Assembly (NCBI GenBank): GCA_028716765.1
Contig: JAQUPC010000022.1
Location: 1-22,600 of the forward strand
Length of the DNA: 22,600 bases
From: Alphaproteobacteria bacterium
Lineage (GTDB): Bacteria > Pseudomonadota > Alphaproteobacteria > UBA9219
Direction: 5' to 3'
The notes below the pieces were generated by a model. That model was not told the DNA's origin, did no database searches, and saw nothing but the letters and a program-made list of their open reading frames with translations. Shown here in pieces: positions 15,520-22,600 of the stretch. How positions within the stretch are numbered: the stretch's first letter is position 1; each line of letters opens with the position of its first letter. Position numbers and translations under genes: made by a program.

Positions 15520-16887
15520 ATGAAGCGAACCTATAAGGCCTCTGCCGCCCATGACCTGTGGCTCGGGAAGCCCGCGCCGCGCTACACAAGCTATCCTCCC
15601 GCGCCGGTGTTTCATGAGGGCATTACCGCGCACGACTATACAACGGCCGTTTCGGCGATTTCGGCCGATGAGCCGGTTTCCCTTTACCTCCATATACCGT
15701 TCTGCCGCGGGCTTTGTCTTTATTGCGGCTGCCATACCAGCGTCACGCACCGCAACGAACGGGTGACGCATTATCTGGCCGCCGTGCAACGCGAGATAAA
15801 ACTGCTTTCGGGCCTGACGTCAAAACAGCGCCGCATAAGCCACCTTCACCTTGGCGGCGGTACGCCCAATATCCTGACGGACCGGCATTTGAAGGAATTG
15901 TTCGCCGCGCTGAACCGCGCTTTCGATCTCGGCGAATGCCGCGAAATCGCCGTGGAACTCGATCCGCGCCACCTGACGCCGGGCCAGATCAAGACGCTTG
16001 CCGCGTGCGGCGTGACGCGCGTTAGTCTCGGCGTGCAGGATTTTCAGCCCGAGGTTCAGACGGCCATAAACCGGGAACAGCCCTACGCGATGGTTGAGGC
16101 GGCGTGCCGCGATCTGCGCGAGGCCGGCATCAATCGCATCAATTTCGACCTCATCTATGGCCTGCCTTTGCAATCCGTCCTTTCGCTTGAAGAGACGGCG
16201 AAGCTTGTTTGCGGCCTTGCGCCGGACCGGATTACGTTGTTTTCCTATGCGCATGTGCCGCAAATCAAGAAGCACCAAAAGGCGCTCGAGGTTTACGGCT
16301 TGCCGGACAAGTTCATGCTGCTGGCGATGGAAAGCGCGGCGCGCGACGTTTTCAGCGCCGCCGGCTATCAGGCGGCCGGCATGGATCATTTCGCGAAGCC
16401 GGATGACGCGTTGGCCGTGGCGGTTCGCGAAAAAACCTTGCGGCGCAATTTTCAGGGCTACACCGACGATGCGGCGCGCGCGCTTCTCGGCATCGGCGCT
16501 TCATCCATCAGCCGCTTGTCCGACGGGATATTCCAAAACGAGCGCGACGAAATGCCCTACCGCGAGATCATCCAGAAAAACAGTTTGGCCACCGTGCGCG
16601 GCGTCCATCTGGACAGGGAAGACCTTTTGCGCGGCGCGCTTATCGAAGAGCTTATGTGTTATCTCGCGTGCGACGTGGAAGAAATATGCCGCCGCCACAA
16701 TTACCCGGCCGTCGGCCTTGCTTCCGAACTGGAAGCCTTGAAGCCGTACGAGGATAGCGGCGTCATCAAGCGCGAGGGAACGCGCCTCGCCCTGACAACG
16801 CCCCATCGCTTGGCGATCCGCGTCATCGCCCAAATCTTCGACCGGTATTCAAGCATACGCCCCGTGGCGGCTTCGCGAGCGGCCTGA
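15520..16887 (+). CDS. hemN: Oxygen-independent coproporphyrinogen III oxidase
   Basis: A radical-SAM enzyme that converts coproporphyrinogen III to protoporphyrinogen IX for haem synthesis without oxygen. The 455 residues begin with the typical PRYTSYPPAP segment. The iron-sulfur motif CRGLCLYCGC follows (Cys62, 66, 69 and the extra Cys71 characteristic of HemN), then HLHLGGGTPN, and the GINRINFDLIYGLP block. The C-terminal HemN domain is complete. The ATG at 15520 is preferred on family length; the frame is open to 15475, which would overlap the hemerythrin remnant. Neither start has a good ribosome binding site. I searched for a TTGAT-N4-ATCAA anaerobic (FNR) box upstream and did not find one. 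Confidence 0.95.
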   Translation: MKRTYKASAAHDLWLGKPAPRYTSYPPAPVFHEGITAHDYTTAVSAISADEPVSLYLHIPFCRGLCLYCGCHTSVTHRNERVTHYLAAVQREIKLLSGLTSKQRRISHLHLGGGTPNILTDRHLKELFAALNRAFDLGECREIAVELDPRHLTPGQIKTLAACGVTRVSLGVQDFQPEVQTAINREQPYAMVEAACRDLREAGINRINFDLIYGLPLQSVLSLEETAKLVCGLAPDRITLFSYAHVPQIKKHQKALEVYGLPDKFMLLAMESAARDVFSAAGYQAAGMDHFAKPDDALAVAVREKTLRRNFQGYTDDAARALLGIGASSISRLSDGIFQNERDEMPYREIIQKNSLATVRGVHLDREDLLRGALIEELMCYLACDVEEICRRHNYPAVGLASELEALKPYEDSGVIKREGTRLALTTPHRLAIRVIAQIFDRYSSIRPVAASRAA

Positions 16888-16909
16888 AGATTTCCCGGCA
16901 AACAAAAAA

Positions 16910-16932
16910 AGCCCGGCCTGAGCCGGGCTTTT
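16910..16932. terminator. Bidirectional terminator between hemN and the parvulin gene
   Basis: AGCCCGGC (16910-16917) pairs with GCCGGGCT (16922-16929) around CTGA. It is flanked by a run of A on the left and T on the right, so it can act in both directions for the two converging genes. Confidence 0.85.
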
Positions 16933-16954
16933 AATGTGACGCAAGACGCAAACG

Positions 16955-17836
16955 TTATTTCTTGGCGTCCGCTTTCGCCGGAGCCTCTTTCATCGGCGTA
17001 CCGTCGATGTTGAACTTTTCGATCTTGGCCTTGGCTTCGAGATCCTTCACCAGTTGAGCCACCATTTCCTGGCCGAGCTGGTTCGTGATCTGATCCTTCA
17101 CTTCGGCCAAAGGCGGCGCCGACGATTTGCGGCGGTCTTCCACCTTGATGACGTGATAGCCGAAATCGGTCTTCACCGGCTTCTCGCTGATCTCGCCGAC
17201 CTTCATCGCGAACGCGGCGTCAGCAAACGGCTTGACCATGACGTTGCGCGTGAAATAGCCCAGATCGCCGCCCTGCTTGGCGGAACCGGTGTCTTTCGAC
17301 TTCTCGCTCGCCAGTTTGGCGAAGTCCGCGCCGTCTTTCACCTGCTTCAGGACATCGTTGGCCTCGGCTTCGGTTTGCACAAGGATATGACGCGCACGCA
17401 CCTCATCCTCGGGCTTGTACTTGGCCGCCAGTTCTTTGTAACGGGCGTTGATTTTTTCGTCGGTGATCTTGGGCTGAACCGCCTGGCGGACGTATATGTC
17501 GGCCACAATTTGCGTCTCGGCGTCTTTCAACCGGTCTTTGACTTCCTTTTCGTTCTGAACCTTTTGCTCGTAGCCTTTGGCCGCGACGAGTTTCGTCACG
17601 ATCATCTTTTGCAGCAATTGGGGATAGAGAACCTGAGCGGGCATTTGCTGGGCTTGCGGGCCCATGGTTTCCAGTTCGCGCAGAACTTCGGAGCGGTGAA
17701 TTTCCTGACCGTTGACGCGCGCCACGACGGGATCGCCACCGGCAGCCTTGTCCGCGGCCTTGTCCGCAGCCAGAGACGGCAGAGCCAGCGCGCCCAGCGC
17801 CAGCGCCACGACGGCAATACGCAGTATTTTCGACAT
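16955..17836 (-). CDS. Periplasmic parvulin-type peptidyl-prolyl isomerase
   Basis: A protein of 293 residues with a Sec signal peptide (cleavage near residue 24), an N-terminal SurA/PrsA-like helical domain (about 36-140) with VARVNGQEIHRSEV, and one parvulin domain (about 146-234). The latter has RARHILVQTEAEA, GGDLGYFTRNVMVKPFADAAFA and TDFGYHVIKVED. It ends in a charged tail rich in Lys and Ala. Such proteins help fold exported and outer-membrane proteins. The ribosome binding site is AAGGAAGG. A hairpin with arms TCCGGGG and CCCCGGA (17876-17892) lies in the leader. In many alphaproteobacteria this gene is a direct neighbour of secA; here three genes lie between them. Confidence 0.92.
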   Translation of the reverse strand: MSKILRIAVVALALGALALPSLAADKAADKAAGGDPVVARVNGQEIHRSEVLRELETMGPQAQQMPAQVLYPQLLQKMIVTKLVAAKGYEQKVQNEKEVKDRLKDAETQIVADIYVRQAVQPKITDEKINARYKELAAKYKPEDEVRARHILVQTEAEANDVLKQVKDGADFAKLASEKSKDTGSAKQGGDLGYFTRNVMVKPFADAAFAMKVGEISEKPVKTDFGYHVIKVEDRRKSSAPPLAEVKDQITNQLGQEMVAQLVKDLEAKAKIEKFNIDGTPMKEAPAKADAKK

Positions 17837-17972
17837 GTCTGTTTCCTTCCTTATGAGACGAGAGTCCGGAGATAATCCGGGGGAACCCCGGAATCATTGG
17901 GCCAGCCAATTGTGGCAGGATTAAGCACGTGTTTACGGCAAAGGGCAAGAGGGGGCTTGGCAAGCCGCTATA

Positions 17973-19226
17973 TTAGTGGCTGCCCAGACCGATCCCCAGC
18001 GGTTGATACCCGTTCGTATAGGTTTCTCTAAGCCCCCGCACGGCCTCTTTCGGCGCCCTGTCTTCCGCCACTTTCTCAATGAGCCGGGCGCTATTGCCAA
18101 ACATGTATTCAAGATGGGGATCGTCAAACCCGACCTTAAGTTCGGCGCACACTTCTTCGCTGGCTTTGCAAAATTGAGTCTTTAAGAAATGCAAACACAC
18201 ATATTCCTGTGAAGCGGGAATCGGCTCGCGTCTGTCATCGATCAACGGCTTGCCGCCGACGGTCGAAACAAATTCATCGTTGAACAGACCGGTTTGCGTT
18301 TTCCAGAAATCCAGACCAAGCCCGTAGGAAGGAACCATGTCCGCGCCCTTGAGCGCCATAGCCGCCTCCGCAAGGTCTGCGTTGTTTTCCAGAGCCGCAA
18401 AAAATTCCCGGACCAGCTTTTGACTTTCTTCCGGAAGCGCATCAGTTTGTTTTTCGATTTCCGAATAAGGCAGCACATAAGTGTTGTCGAGGAAATGTTC
18501 GTAGAAGGCATAGCGCGCTATTTCGCCGGGGAGCGCCGGATCAGTCGCAAAAATTTGCCATTTGATGAAATCGCAATCCTCCTGAGCCATGCCCGCGCCT
18601 TTGAGGCAGGGCTCAAGAAAAGCATAGGACGCAAGTTCAAGTTTTCCCGGAACGTATTCCCCCGAAAAACTATTGTTGGTGCCGTCATGGCCGAAATCAT
18701 GCGCCGCGGCGGCAATAAGATCGCGTAAATGGCCGTTGATCTCTTTAACTGTCGCCGGCCTCCCTTGCGTCGACCACTTTTTTTGATCGCGAACCATGCG
18801 GATAGCCATCACCAGAAGATTGTGGCCGTTGTTATGATAGTCGGGGTCGCCGCCTTCCTTCGCTCTTATGTGATCAAGGGCATCCATGGCTGGGCCCAAA
18901 GCATTAAACGCACGGGTCAAGGCGCGAAACCGCTCGACTTCCTTTCGTGCTTCCTCATTACCGGGAAGAATGGGGGCAGCGTTTTTAAACGCCTTGACGA
19001 AGGCTACCTCGAGCTTCTCCGTGATAACTTCCGTGACGGTCTGCACGACCGGATCGGGTTCGGAGCCTGCGTGGGCCTTTTCCCGCGTTTCCTGAACGGT
19101 GTTGTAGAAGCCTGTGAGGGCCTCGCGAACCGTCTTTGAATTAGACGTATCGGTTGCGAGAAGACTATTGAGGACGGGTTCAATTTCGGTGCGCGCGTCC
19201 TTCAAATTGGCGTTGCCGGTATTCAT
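17973..19226 (-). CDS. Class I cyclic-nucleotide phosphodiesterase-like HD protein
   Basis: The ATG at 19226 follows AGGAGG closely; the frame is open 12 codons further but without such a site. The 417-residue product has no signal peptide or membrane segment. After a helical N-terminal region it shows, in order, the landmarks of eukaryotic-type class I (PDE4/PDE5-like) phosphodiesterases: YHNNGH (His131, His135), AHDFGHDGTNN (His176, Asp177, His180), IFATD (Asp229), LKGADMVPS (Asp296; compare HCADLSNP) and ASQEY (Gln340, at the place of the purine-clamp glutamine). The family hydrolyses 3',5'-cAMP or cGMP. Class I enzymes are rare in bacteria. Its gene follows a Crp-type regulator gene on the same strand, with a Crp-like operator between. 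Another HD-domain phosphohydrolase activity is the main alternative. Confidence 0.75.
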   Translation of the reverse strand: MNTGNANLKDARTEIEPVLNSLLATDTSNSKTVREALTGFYNTVQETREKAHAGSEPDPVVQTVTEVITEKLEVAFVKAFKNAAPILPGNEEARKEVERFRALTRAFNALGPAMDALDHIRAKEGGDPDYHNNGHNLLVMAIRMVRDQKKWSTQGRPATVKEINGHLRDLIAAAAHDFGHDGTNNSFSGEYVPGKLELASYAFLEPCLKGAGMAQEDCDFIKWQIFATDPALPGEIARYAFYEHFLDNTYVLPYSEIEKQTDALPEESQKLVREFFAALENNADLAEAAMALKGADMVPSYGLGLDFWKTQTGLFNDEFVSTVGGKPLIDDRREPIPASQEYVCLHFLKTQFCKASEEVCAELKVGFDDPHLEYMFGNSARLIEKVAEDRAPKEAVRGLRETYTNGYQPLGIGLGSH

Positions 19227-19262
19227 GACAGTCCTCCTAATAACTTTTGATCTTAGGCTCAT

Positions 19263-19268
19263 CGTATA
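19263..19268 (-). promoter_or_regulatory. Possible -10 element of the phosphodiesterase gene
   Basis: TATACG on the minus strand in an AT-rich stretch, about 37 bp before the ATG at 19226. If it is the -10, transcription would start near 19256, which places the Crp-like site centred at 19295.5 about 40 bases upstream, the position of class II Crp activation. Confidence 0.35.
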
Positions 19269-19287
19269 AAAAAGTTTTTAAATGCGC

Positions 19288-19303
19288 TGTGAACGGCGCC
19301 ACA
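19288..19303. promoter_or_regulatory. Crp-type operator
   Basis: TGTGAACGGCGCCACA fits the TGTGA-N6-TCACA consensus at 9 of 10 defined positions and continues with TTTTT on the right, also as in strong Crp sites. It lies in the 105-bp gap between the Crp-family gene and the phosphodiesterase gene. The regulator encoded next to it keeps Ser-Arg-Glu in its recognition helix, the residues that read TGTGA in E. coli Crp. Confidence 0.65.
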
Positions 19304-19331
19304 TTTTTCAAAAATACAAAACGGTTAATAC

Positions 19332-20060
19332 TTACACAATAAAAGCTTCATCGTCGGCGATGCCGGCGATGGCTTGCAGGCTTTCAATATCCTGCAAAAC
19401 CAGCATGTTCCCGTTCAAAAGCGCTACAAGTCCGCGCTCCTGCCAAAGGTTTAGGGTTTTGTTAATGCCTTCGCGCGAGGCCGCGAGATGTTCGGCAAGA
19501 GCGCTTTGCGTCAACCCCATGTTAACCTTAACGCCCGTTGCCGCCGCGATTCCCCGGGACTGGCTCAGTCCCAATAGATAGCGCGCCAGACGCGCCGGAA
19601 GGTTTTGCAGCGCCACCATTTCCAGCAAGGCGTTCGTCCGGCGCAGCCGCAAACAGAGCAGCGCGACCAGCGCTTGCGAGGCCGCGCCGTTGGATTCGAG
19701 CAAGGCCAGAAAATCCTTGCGTTCGATTCTCAGAAAAAGGTTCTTGCCTTCCGCGGTAACGTCGGCGGAACGCGGACGGCCGTCCAGCAGCGCCATTTCG
19801 CCCACAAGCGCCCCGCAGCCGAGACGGGTGACCGTTATCGACTTGCCGTCGCTTGTGCTGACGCTGATGCGCACATCCCCTTCGAGAACGAGAAGGCAAT
19901 AATCGCCGCTGTCACCGCGCTGGCAGATCAGCGCGCCGTCGTCAAAGTTTACGGTCTGCGCGCGCGCCAACAGCCTTGCGCGTTCCTCGATCGAAAAAAG
20001 ACCGAAGAGTTCGTGTTTTTCCAGACATAAGGCCAATTGATCGCGCTGGGCTTTATCCAT
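19332..20060 (-). CDS. Crp/Fnr-family regulator with cyclic-nucleotide-binding features
   Basis: A protein of 242 residues. The N-terminal cyclic-nucleotide-binding barrel (about 20-120) contains VGEMALLDGRPRSADV. Its Gly87-Glu88 and Arg97-Ser98 match the cAMP-phosphate contacts of E. coli Crp. In the dimerisation helix, RRTN (140-143) aligns with the RVTS that holds Crp Thr127. The winged helix (183-222) has LTQSALAEHLAASREGINKT, with Ser195-Arg196-Glu197 at the recognition-helix positions. Only one cysteine (Cys12) lies near the N-terminus, so an Fnr-type iron-sulfur cluster is unlikely. The gene starts 10 bp after the galE stop, suggesting co-transcription. No good ribosome binding site is seen. 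Confidence 0.9.
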   Translation of the reverse strand: MDKAQRDQLALCLEKHELFGLFSIEERARLLARAQTVNFDDGALICQRGDSGDYCLLVLEGDVRISVSTSDGKSITVTRLGCGALVGEMALLDGRPRSADVTAEGKNLFLRIERKDFLALLESNGAASQALVALLCLRLRRTNALLEMVALQNLPARLARYLLGLSQSRGIAAATGVKVNMGLTQSALAEHLAASREGINKTLNLWQERGLVALLNGNMLVLQDIESLQAIAGIADDEAFIV

Positions 20061-20070
20061 TCTGCTGTTT

Positions 20071-21066
20071 TTAATTCGAAGTGACGGCGCGGCGGAATGT
20101 TTCGCTCTTGTGCCATGCTAAAGCCGACTCGACGATCTGATCCAATGTTTTTTGCGGTTCCCAGCCGAGTTTTTCGCGGGCCCGCGAGGCATCCGCGACA
20201 AGGCGCGGCGGATCGCCCGCGCGGCGCTGTTCGTGTTTGACGGGTATGGTTTTTCCCAAAGCGCGTTCCACGGCGCCGATGACTTCCTTGACGCTGGAGC
20301 CGCGCCCGGTGCCAAGGTTGCAGATGTCCGTACCCTTTCCGTCCAGAAGATAGAGCAAGGCCGCGATGTGCGCCGCCGCAAGGTCCATCACATGAATGTA
20401 GTCGCGCACGGCCGTGCCGTCGGGAGTCGGGTAGTCCGTGCCGAACAGCTTCATCGGCTCTTTCGGATCGAGTCCCGCCCTGATGACGTTCGGGATCAAA
20501 TGCGTTTCGGGATTGTGCGCCTCGCCGATCTTCTCGCCGGCAGGCGCCGCCCCCGCCGCGTTGAAATAGCGCAGCGCGACCGATTGCACGCCTTGGGATT
20601 CCAGCGCGCGCAGATAGGTCTCGGCCGCCAATTTGGACTCGCCGTAAGGATTAATGGGCCGGAGCGGATGCGTTTCGGGAATCGAGGCGTCGCTTTCCGG
20701 CGTGCCGTACACGGCGGCGGTGCTCGAAAAAACGATCTTTTTGACCCCGCAATCCGAAAGCGTATCGAACAGGCGCGCGGCCTTATGATAGTTGTTGCCC
20801 ATGTACTTGGCGGGGTTCGCCACCGATTCGGCAACCTCGATAAACGCCGCGAAATGGACAACGGCGGCGGGCTTGTATTCGGCGCACAGCTTTCGCACCG
20901 CGTCTTCGTCGCCCACGTCGCCCTGAACGAAGGGCCCGTATTTAACGGCCCAGTCATGGCCGTTAACAAGGCTGTCCAGCACAACGGGCACGAATCCGGC
21001 CTGTTTCAACGCCAAAGCCGTATGGCTGCCTATATATCCAGCCCCGCCGGTTAAAAGGATGTTCAT
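20071..21066 (-). CDS. galE: UDP-glucose 4-epimerase
   Basis: Interconverts UDP-glucose and UDP-galactose in the cytoplasm, feeding polysaccharide synthesis. The 331 residues have the NAD-binding GGAGYIG (7-13), the catalytic SST (114-116) and the YxxxK pair (Tyr141, Lys145 in NPYGESK), then RYFNAAGA and the RDYIHVMDLA block. The length is normal. It is first in a minus-strand trio with the Crp-family and phosphodiesterase genes and is divergent from secA. Confidence 0.95.
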   Translation of the reverse strand: MNILLTGGAGYIGSHTALALKQAGFVPVVLDSLVNGHDWAVKYGPFVQGDVGDEDAVRKLCAEYKPAAVVHFAAFIEVAESVANPAKYMGNNYHKAARLFDTLSDCGVKKIVFSSTAAVYGTPESDASIPETHPLRPINPYGESKLAAETYLRALESQGVQSVALRYFNAAGAAPAGEKIGEAHNPETHLIPNVIRAGLDPKEPMKLFGTDYPTPDGTAVRDYIHVMDLAAAHIAALLYLLDGKGTDICNLGTGRGSSVKEVIGAVERALGKTIPVKHEQRRAGDPPRLVADASRAREKLGWEPQKTLDQIVESALAWHKSETFRRAVTSN

Positions 21067-21130
21067 AATACTGTTTCTTAGGCTCTATACCCTTGCTTTT
21101 CAATGGCAGAATGGCCATATCAAGTGGCCT

Positions 21131-21208
21131 CGGGACACGGGATATGGGTTAAGGGATAAGCTCCTTAGCTCTTATCTGCATGTCCCGTATCCCGTATCCC
21201 ATGCCCCG
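21131..21208. repeat. GGGATAC/GGGACAC-type palindromic repeat, copy 2
   Basis: The left arm CGGGACACGGGATATGGG (21131-21148) faces the right arm TGTCCCGTATCCCGTATCCC (21181-21200). A second inner hairpin (GATAAGCT with AGCTCTTATC) lies between them. It has the same design as the repeat at 392-472. It ends about ten bases before the secA start codon, so it would form most of the secA leader. Confidence 0.7.
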
Positions 21209-21216
21209 TGTTTATT

Positions 21217-22600
21217 ATGATTACTGCCCTGGCTCGTAAACTTTTCGGTTCCCATAACGATCGCGTGCTGCACGCGCAAGACCGCGTCATCGCCCGCATC
21301 AACGCGCTGGAGCCGGAATTCGTCAAGCTTTCCGATGAAGCGCTGCGCGCCAAAACGGACGCGTTCAAGGCCCGTTTGGCGAACGGCGAAACGCTCGATC
21401 AGCTGTTGCCCGAAGCCTTCGCCACGGTGCGCGAAGCCGCCAAGCGTACGCTCGGCCAGCGCCCCTTCGACGTGCAGCTGCGCGGCGGCATGGTTCTCCA
21501 CACCGGCAAGATCGCCGAGATGAAGACCGGCGAAGGCAAGACGCTTGTCGCCACCCTTCCCGTCTATCTGAACGCGCTGTCCGGCAAGGGCGTACATATC
21601 GTGACGGTCAACGATTATCTCGCCAAACGCGACAGCAACTGGATGGGCCAGATCTACCGTTTTCTCGGCCTTACGGTCGATTGCATCGTGCACGGCCTGA
21701 CCGACGACGAGCGCAAGACAGCCTACGGCGCCGACATCACCTACGGCACCAACAACGAATTCGGCTTCGATTACCTGCGCGACAATATGAAGTTCCAGTA
21801 CGACGAGCTGGTGCAGCGCCCCTTCAACTACGCCATCGTCGACGAAGTGGACAGCATCCTGGTCGACGAAGCGCGCACGCCGCTTATCATCTCCGGCCCC
21901 GCCGAGGATTCGTCCGACCTTTACATGAAAGTCGACGCGATTATCCCGCGACTGGCCGCCGAGGATTACGAGACGGACGAAAAGAACAAAACCGTCGTGC
22001 TGACGGAAGCCGGCAACATCAATATTGAGACGCTTTTGGGCGAAGCCAGCCTTCTCACGCCCGGCGGCGGACTTTACGACCCCCAGAACATCACCGTCGT
22101 GCATCACGTCAATCAGGCGCTACGCGCCCACAAGCTTTTCACGCGCGACGTGGATTACATCGTCAAGGGAGACAAGATCATCATCATCGACGAGTTCACG
22201 GGTCGCATGATGGAAGGGCGCCGTTATTCCGACGGCCTGCATCAGGCGCTGGAAGCCAAGGAGCACGTGCAGATCCAGCGCGAGAACCAGACGCTGGCCT
22301 CCATTACGTTCCAGAACTACTTCCGCCTTTATCCCAAACTGGCGGGCATGACCGGCACCGCCATGACCGAAGCCGCCGAGTTCGCGGAAATCTACAATCT
22401 CGACGTGGTGGAAATTCCCACCAACGTGCCCGCCATCCGCGACGACATCGACGACGAGGTCTACGGCACGATGACGGAGAAATACGACGCCATCGCCAAA
22501 ATGATCGAATCTTGCCGCACGCGCGGCCAGCCGGTTCTTGTCGGCACCGTGTCGATCGAAAAATCGGAAGTGCTGTCGGAGCTTCTGAACAAGAACAAAA
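21217..22600 (+). CDS. secA: Preprotein translocase ATPase SecA, N-terminal part
   Basis: The motor of Sec-dependent protein export; the gene is cut by the right edge after about 461 residues. It starts at the ATG at 21217 ([17 protein letters not shown]). The Walker A region reads [15 protein letters not shown], followed by the conserved [30 protein letters not shown] and the DEAD-type [21 protein letters not shown]. The preprotein cross-linking domain follows, with [22 protein letters not shown]. No ribosome binding site is visible in front of the ATG, because a palindromic repeat occupies the leader. Confidence 0.97.
   Translation, partial: MITALARKLFGSHNDRVLHAQDRVIARINALEPEFVKLSDEALRAKTDAFKARLANGETLDQLLPEAFATVREAAKRTLGQRPFDVQLRGGMVLHTGKIAEMKTGEGKTLVATLPVYLNALSGKGVHIVTVNDYLAKRDSNWMGQIYRFLGLTVDCIVHGLTDDERKTAYGADITYGTNNEFGFDYLRDNMKFQYDELVQRPFNYAIVDEVDSILVDEARTPLIISGPAEDSSDLYMKVDAIIPRLAAEDYETDEKNKTVVLTEAGNINIETLLGEASLLTPGGGLYDPQNITVVHHVNQALRAHKLFTRDVDYIVKGDKIIIIDEFTGRMMEGRRYSDGLHQALEAKEHVQIQRENQTLASITFQNYFRLYPKLAGMTGTAMTEAAEFAEIYNLDVVEIPTNVPAIRDDIDDEVYGTMTEKYDAIAKMIESCRTRGQPVLVGTVSIEKSEVLSELLNKNK

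Noticed and set aside
17876..17892. Hairpin TCCGGGG/CCCCGGA taken as a terminator
   Set aside because: It has no T-run on either strand and lies in the leader of the parvulin gene, some 80 bp past the phosphodiesterase stop.
1..22600. CRISPR arrays, tRNA or rRNA genes, transposases
   Set aside because: None was seen: no regularly spaced direct repeats, no cloverleaf or rRNA signatures, no transposase motifs. The repeats present are short palindromes.

Overview
The window looks like a chromosomal segment of an alphaproteobacterium with moderately high GC content. The evidence is gene content and order. There is a ribF, ileS, lspA, DUF3035-lipoprotein, M16-peptidase run on the minus strand. 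There is also a short-form HprK with RapZ, EIIA(Man), HPr and EI next to ahcY, an arrangement typical of the regulatory (non-transport) PTS of alphaproteobacteria. Several families of short palindromic repeats are present, one of them inside the ileS reading frame, which recalls Rickettsia-type palindromic elements. The order or genus cannot be fixed from the sequence alone. No rRNA, tRNA, CRISPR array, prophage or insertion sequence was seen.

Layout. 1-6769 (minus strand): ribF, an unrecognised 213-residue protein, ileS, lspA, a small DUF3035 lipoprotein, and the start of an M16 zinc peptidase that runs off the left edge. 6840-10819 (plus): hprK, rapZ, EIIA, HPr and EI form a phosphorelay operon without any sugar permease. 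10921-12237: ahcY. 12332-13359: a small two-helix membrane protein and iron superoxide dismutase, closed by a bidirectional terminator. 13488-15188: a minus-strand OmpA-domain protein and a divergent Met-rich secreted protein. 15317-16887: a truncated hemerythrin-like ORF and hemN. 16955-17836 (minus): a periplasmic parvulin. 17973-21066 (minus): galE, a Crp-type regulator, and a protein with the signature of eukaryotic-type class I cyclic-nucleotide phosphodiesterases. 21217 to the end (plus): secA, cut off by the right edge.

The most interesting region is 17973-20060. The Crp-family protein keeps the cAMP-contact residues (Gly-Glu, Arg-Ser, Arg-x-Thr) and a recognition helix with Ser-Arg-Glu. 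The next gene downstream encodes a class I PDE-like protein with all metal-ligand motifs and the purine-clamp glutamine in order. Between the two genes lies a near-perfect Crp operator (TGTGA-N6-CCACA), about 40 bases upstream of a plausible start of transcription. Together these suggest a compact feedback circuit in which a cyclic-nucleotide sensor controls the enzyme that destroys its ligand. The second notable theme is palindromic repeats in and around genes. One is a 104-bp element translated in frame within IleS. A GGGATAC-type repeat spans the start of the M16 peptidase gene and the leader of secA. GC-rich hairpins lie on both sides of ileS.
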